Shown: in pieces, positions 62,781 through 64,000 of the stretch
How positions within the stretch are numbered: position 1 is the first letter of the stretch
How the letters are laid out: the number at the start of each line of letters is the position of its first letter
Source: an uncultured Pseudocitrobacter sp.
Lineage (GTDB): Bacteria; Pseudomonadota; Gammaproteobacteria; Enterobacterales; Enterobacteriaceae
Assembly: GCA_913778145.1 (NCBI GenBank)
Contig: CAJYVI010000129.1
Coordinates: 87,061-151,060, forward strand
DNA length: 64,000 nt
Direction of reading: 5' to 3'
Made by a program: the position numbers and the translations under genes
Notes under the pieces: generated by a model
What the model was told of the DNA's origin: nothing
Seen by the model: the letters and a program-made list of their open reading frames with translations, nothing else
The model's database searches: none

Positions 62781-63857
62781 GTGCTGGTAAAAACGATGCG
62801 CCTTGGAACATTTCACAAGAAAAAAAGATTATTAATAAATAAAATCAAAATAAATTTTCTCTCTTTTCTTTTTAGTCATAAAGGTGCAGCGCTTTTACCC
62901 GCTAAAAATATCAAAAGCTGCTTATTGATTCATGATAATAGTAAGCTTGGTGATCTGATTGTCTTAAGTGCTTTATATCGTGCGCTGGCCGAACGAGGCA
63001 TTGAGTTATCTATCATTTCCTGCGGCGTTGGGCATGCCTTTCTAAAAGCTAATCCTGGAATAACTCATTTCTTCATTAAAGACTCAAATAGTATTTCAGA
63101 TGTGCTTAAGTTGCGAAAAGAGCTCGCACAATACCAATTTGATGTTGTGCTGGATCCTTTTGAAACGATGCCCAGCTTCGGCCATGCCCTGCTTTTGTCA
63201 GGCTTAAGAAATCATTATATTCTTGGTTTTGATAAGTGGTACAAGCGCTATTATTCCAGCTATCATCCACATGATGAGCAACTCACCGAGCATATGGCCA
63301 CGCGTACGCGCGTAATCTGCGAGCATCTGTTTGGGGAGGGTGTTCAATATGATGATCGCTATGATTTGCCGCTTCCTGCGGATGTGGAACAGCAATTACG
63401 AGACTTTGTCGGCGATACAAGGGTGGTGATTGTTAACCCCATTGGGGCAAAGAAAATTTGTCGTTTATCGACACGGCAAATTCAGCTTATCGATAGGTGG
63501 TTAAAAGAAAACCATCCCGAACTGCGAATTATTTATACGGGGCATCCAAAAGATCTCCCGCTGATCCCAGTCGATAATATCGAAACGCTGCCGTATAAAG
63601 ATTTCATCCATGCTGTCGCACTGACCAAATATTGTCAGTATGTTATCTCCGTTGATACCGCGCTGGTTCACATCGCTTCAGCTTACGACAGGCCTACACT
63701 TGCCTTCTACCCTAAAGCACGTCACGAGGATTATCCGTCACCGATTATTTGGGCGCCTAATAATCTGCGGGCGCAGCAGGTGATATCGCCCACGTGTAGC
63801 GCGTGCGATATTGAGGAGACGGTATTGCTGGATGCGTTAAAGCGGTTATTCCAATAA
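62781..63857 (+). CDS. waaU: LPS core heptosyltransferase, GT9 (WaaU type)
   Basis: 358 residues, close to K-12 WaaU (357). GT9 Rossmann motifs LLIHDNSKLGDLIVLSALYR and VISVDTALVHIASAYDRPTL are present. It probably adds the terminal side heptose of the outer core (HepIV), where O antigen is joined. The start is uncertain: the first ATG-like codons lie close together and the annotated one has only a weak ribosome site. It ends 19 bp before an IS4-family element. Confidence 0.8.
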   Translation: MLVKTMRLGTFHKKKRLLINKIKINFLSFLFSHKGAALLPAKNIKSCLLIHDNSKLGDLIVLSALYRALAERGIELSIISCGVGHAFLKANPGITHFFIKDSNSISDVLKLRKELAQYQFDVVLDPFETMPSFGHALLLSGLRNHYILGFDKWYKRYYSSYHPHDEQLTEHMATRTRVICEHLFGEGVQYDDRYDLPLPADVEQQLRDFVGDTRVVIVNPIGAKKICRLSTRQIQLIDRWLKENHPELRIIYTGHPKDLPLIPVDNIETLPYKDFIHAVALTKYCQYVISVDTALVHIASAYDRPTLAFYPKARHEDYPSPIIWAPNNLRAQQVISPTCSACDIEETVLLDALKRLFQ

Positions 63858-63923
63858 AAAAGTGAGCCATTATGGCTAATGCCGATCATTTAAGGATCAG
63901 TTGACCGATCCAGTGACTGGTGT

Positions 63924-63957
63924 AAAAAGGGTTCATGTCTCCACATGGACCCTTTTT
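63924..63957 (+). terminator. Terminator inside the IS4-like left end
   Basis: 15-bp stem (AAAAAGGGTTCATGT / ACATGGACCCTTTTT, one G-U pair) with loop CTCC, ending in T residues. It lies just before the transposase start and would block readthrough from the waa operon into the transposase gene. Confidence 0.88.
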
Positions 63958-63959
63958 AA

Positions 63960-64000
63960 ATGGAACTTTCACAAGCCCTTGGCATTATTCATCTCACCGC
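63960..64000 (+). CDS. IS4-family transposase, first 13 codons
   Basis: Reads MELSQALGIIHLT before the window ends. Known IS4 transposase starts MHIGQALDLVSRY, a similar pattern, and the position relative to the terminal repeat and hairpin fits. Confidence 0.6.
   Translation, partial: MELSQALGIIHLT

Larger units (their letters stand above)
63877..64000 (+). mobile_element. IS4-family insertion sequence, left end (runs off window)
   Basis: Begins with the IS4-like terminal repeat TAATGCCGATCATTTAAG (63877-63894), followed by GATCAGTTGACCGATC, the same order as in IS4. A strong hairpin (63924-63957) precedes a transposase start codon at 63960. Only the first 124 bp are in the window, so completeness and target duplication cannot be checked. 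Confidence 0.8.

Overview
This is a chromosomal window from a member of the Enterobacteriaceae close to Escherichia, Salmonella and Citrobacter. The evidence is the collinear housekeeping block (recG-trmH-spoT-rpoZ-gmk-ligB-yicG-dinD-yicC-rph-pyrE-slmA-dut-coaBC-radC-rpmBG-mutM-coaD-waaA-waaQGP), near-identity of many proteins to the E. coli K-12 versions as I remember them, and REP elements of the E. coli type. A SLC13-type permease after cdh matches my memory of Salmonella rather than K-12. I cannot name the species.

Layout. 1-4450: two outer-membrane porins (the first cut by the window edge) and a XylE-type sugar/H+ symporter. 4480-13330: an AT-rich island of about 8.8 kb integrated at the 3' end of selC (tRNA-Sec). 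It carries a tyrosine integrase, a MisL/AIDA-type autotransporter with a tandem Pro-rich linker, two related LuxR-type regulators, gene remnants, and degenerate att and arm-site repeats at both ends. 13800-19460: yicI (alpha-xylosidase), a GH13 alpha-glucosidase and an SLC45-like sugar transporter. 19466-24153: yicH, xanP, gltS. 24253-34643: a block found in E. coli near 88 min (glpK, glpF, zapB, sbp, cdh, permease, tpiA, yiiQ, yiiR, fpr, glpX). Here it sits between gltS and recG in circularly permuted order, which splits the glpFKX operon. 34710-40571: recG, trmH, spoT, rpoZ, gmk (stringent response and RNA polymerase omega). 40827-45146: ligB, yicG, dinD, yicC. 45272-46694: rph-pyrE with its attenuator. 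46771-47952: a retron of the Ec107 type (msr-msd RNA plus reverse transcriptase) in the pyrE-slmA gap. 47949-54548: slmA, dut, coaBC, radC, rpmBG, mutM, coaD, waaA. 54866-63857: JUMPstart/ops element and the RfaH-type waaQ operon for LPS outer core (waaQ, G, P, two GT8 transferases, waaY, a WaaS-like gene, waaZ, a WaaU-like GT9). 63877-end: the left end of an IS4-family insertion sequence, where waaL might be expected.

The genes group into sugar uptake and glycoside hydrolysis (porins, XylE-like, YicI, GH13, SLC45-like), glycerol/triose metabolism (glpF, glpK, glpX, tpiA), purine/pyrimidine and ppGpp metabolism, and LPS core assembly. The most notable points are the permuted glp-tpi block between gltS and recG, the complete retron with an 18-bp a1/a2 pairing, and the selC island with its paired regulators.
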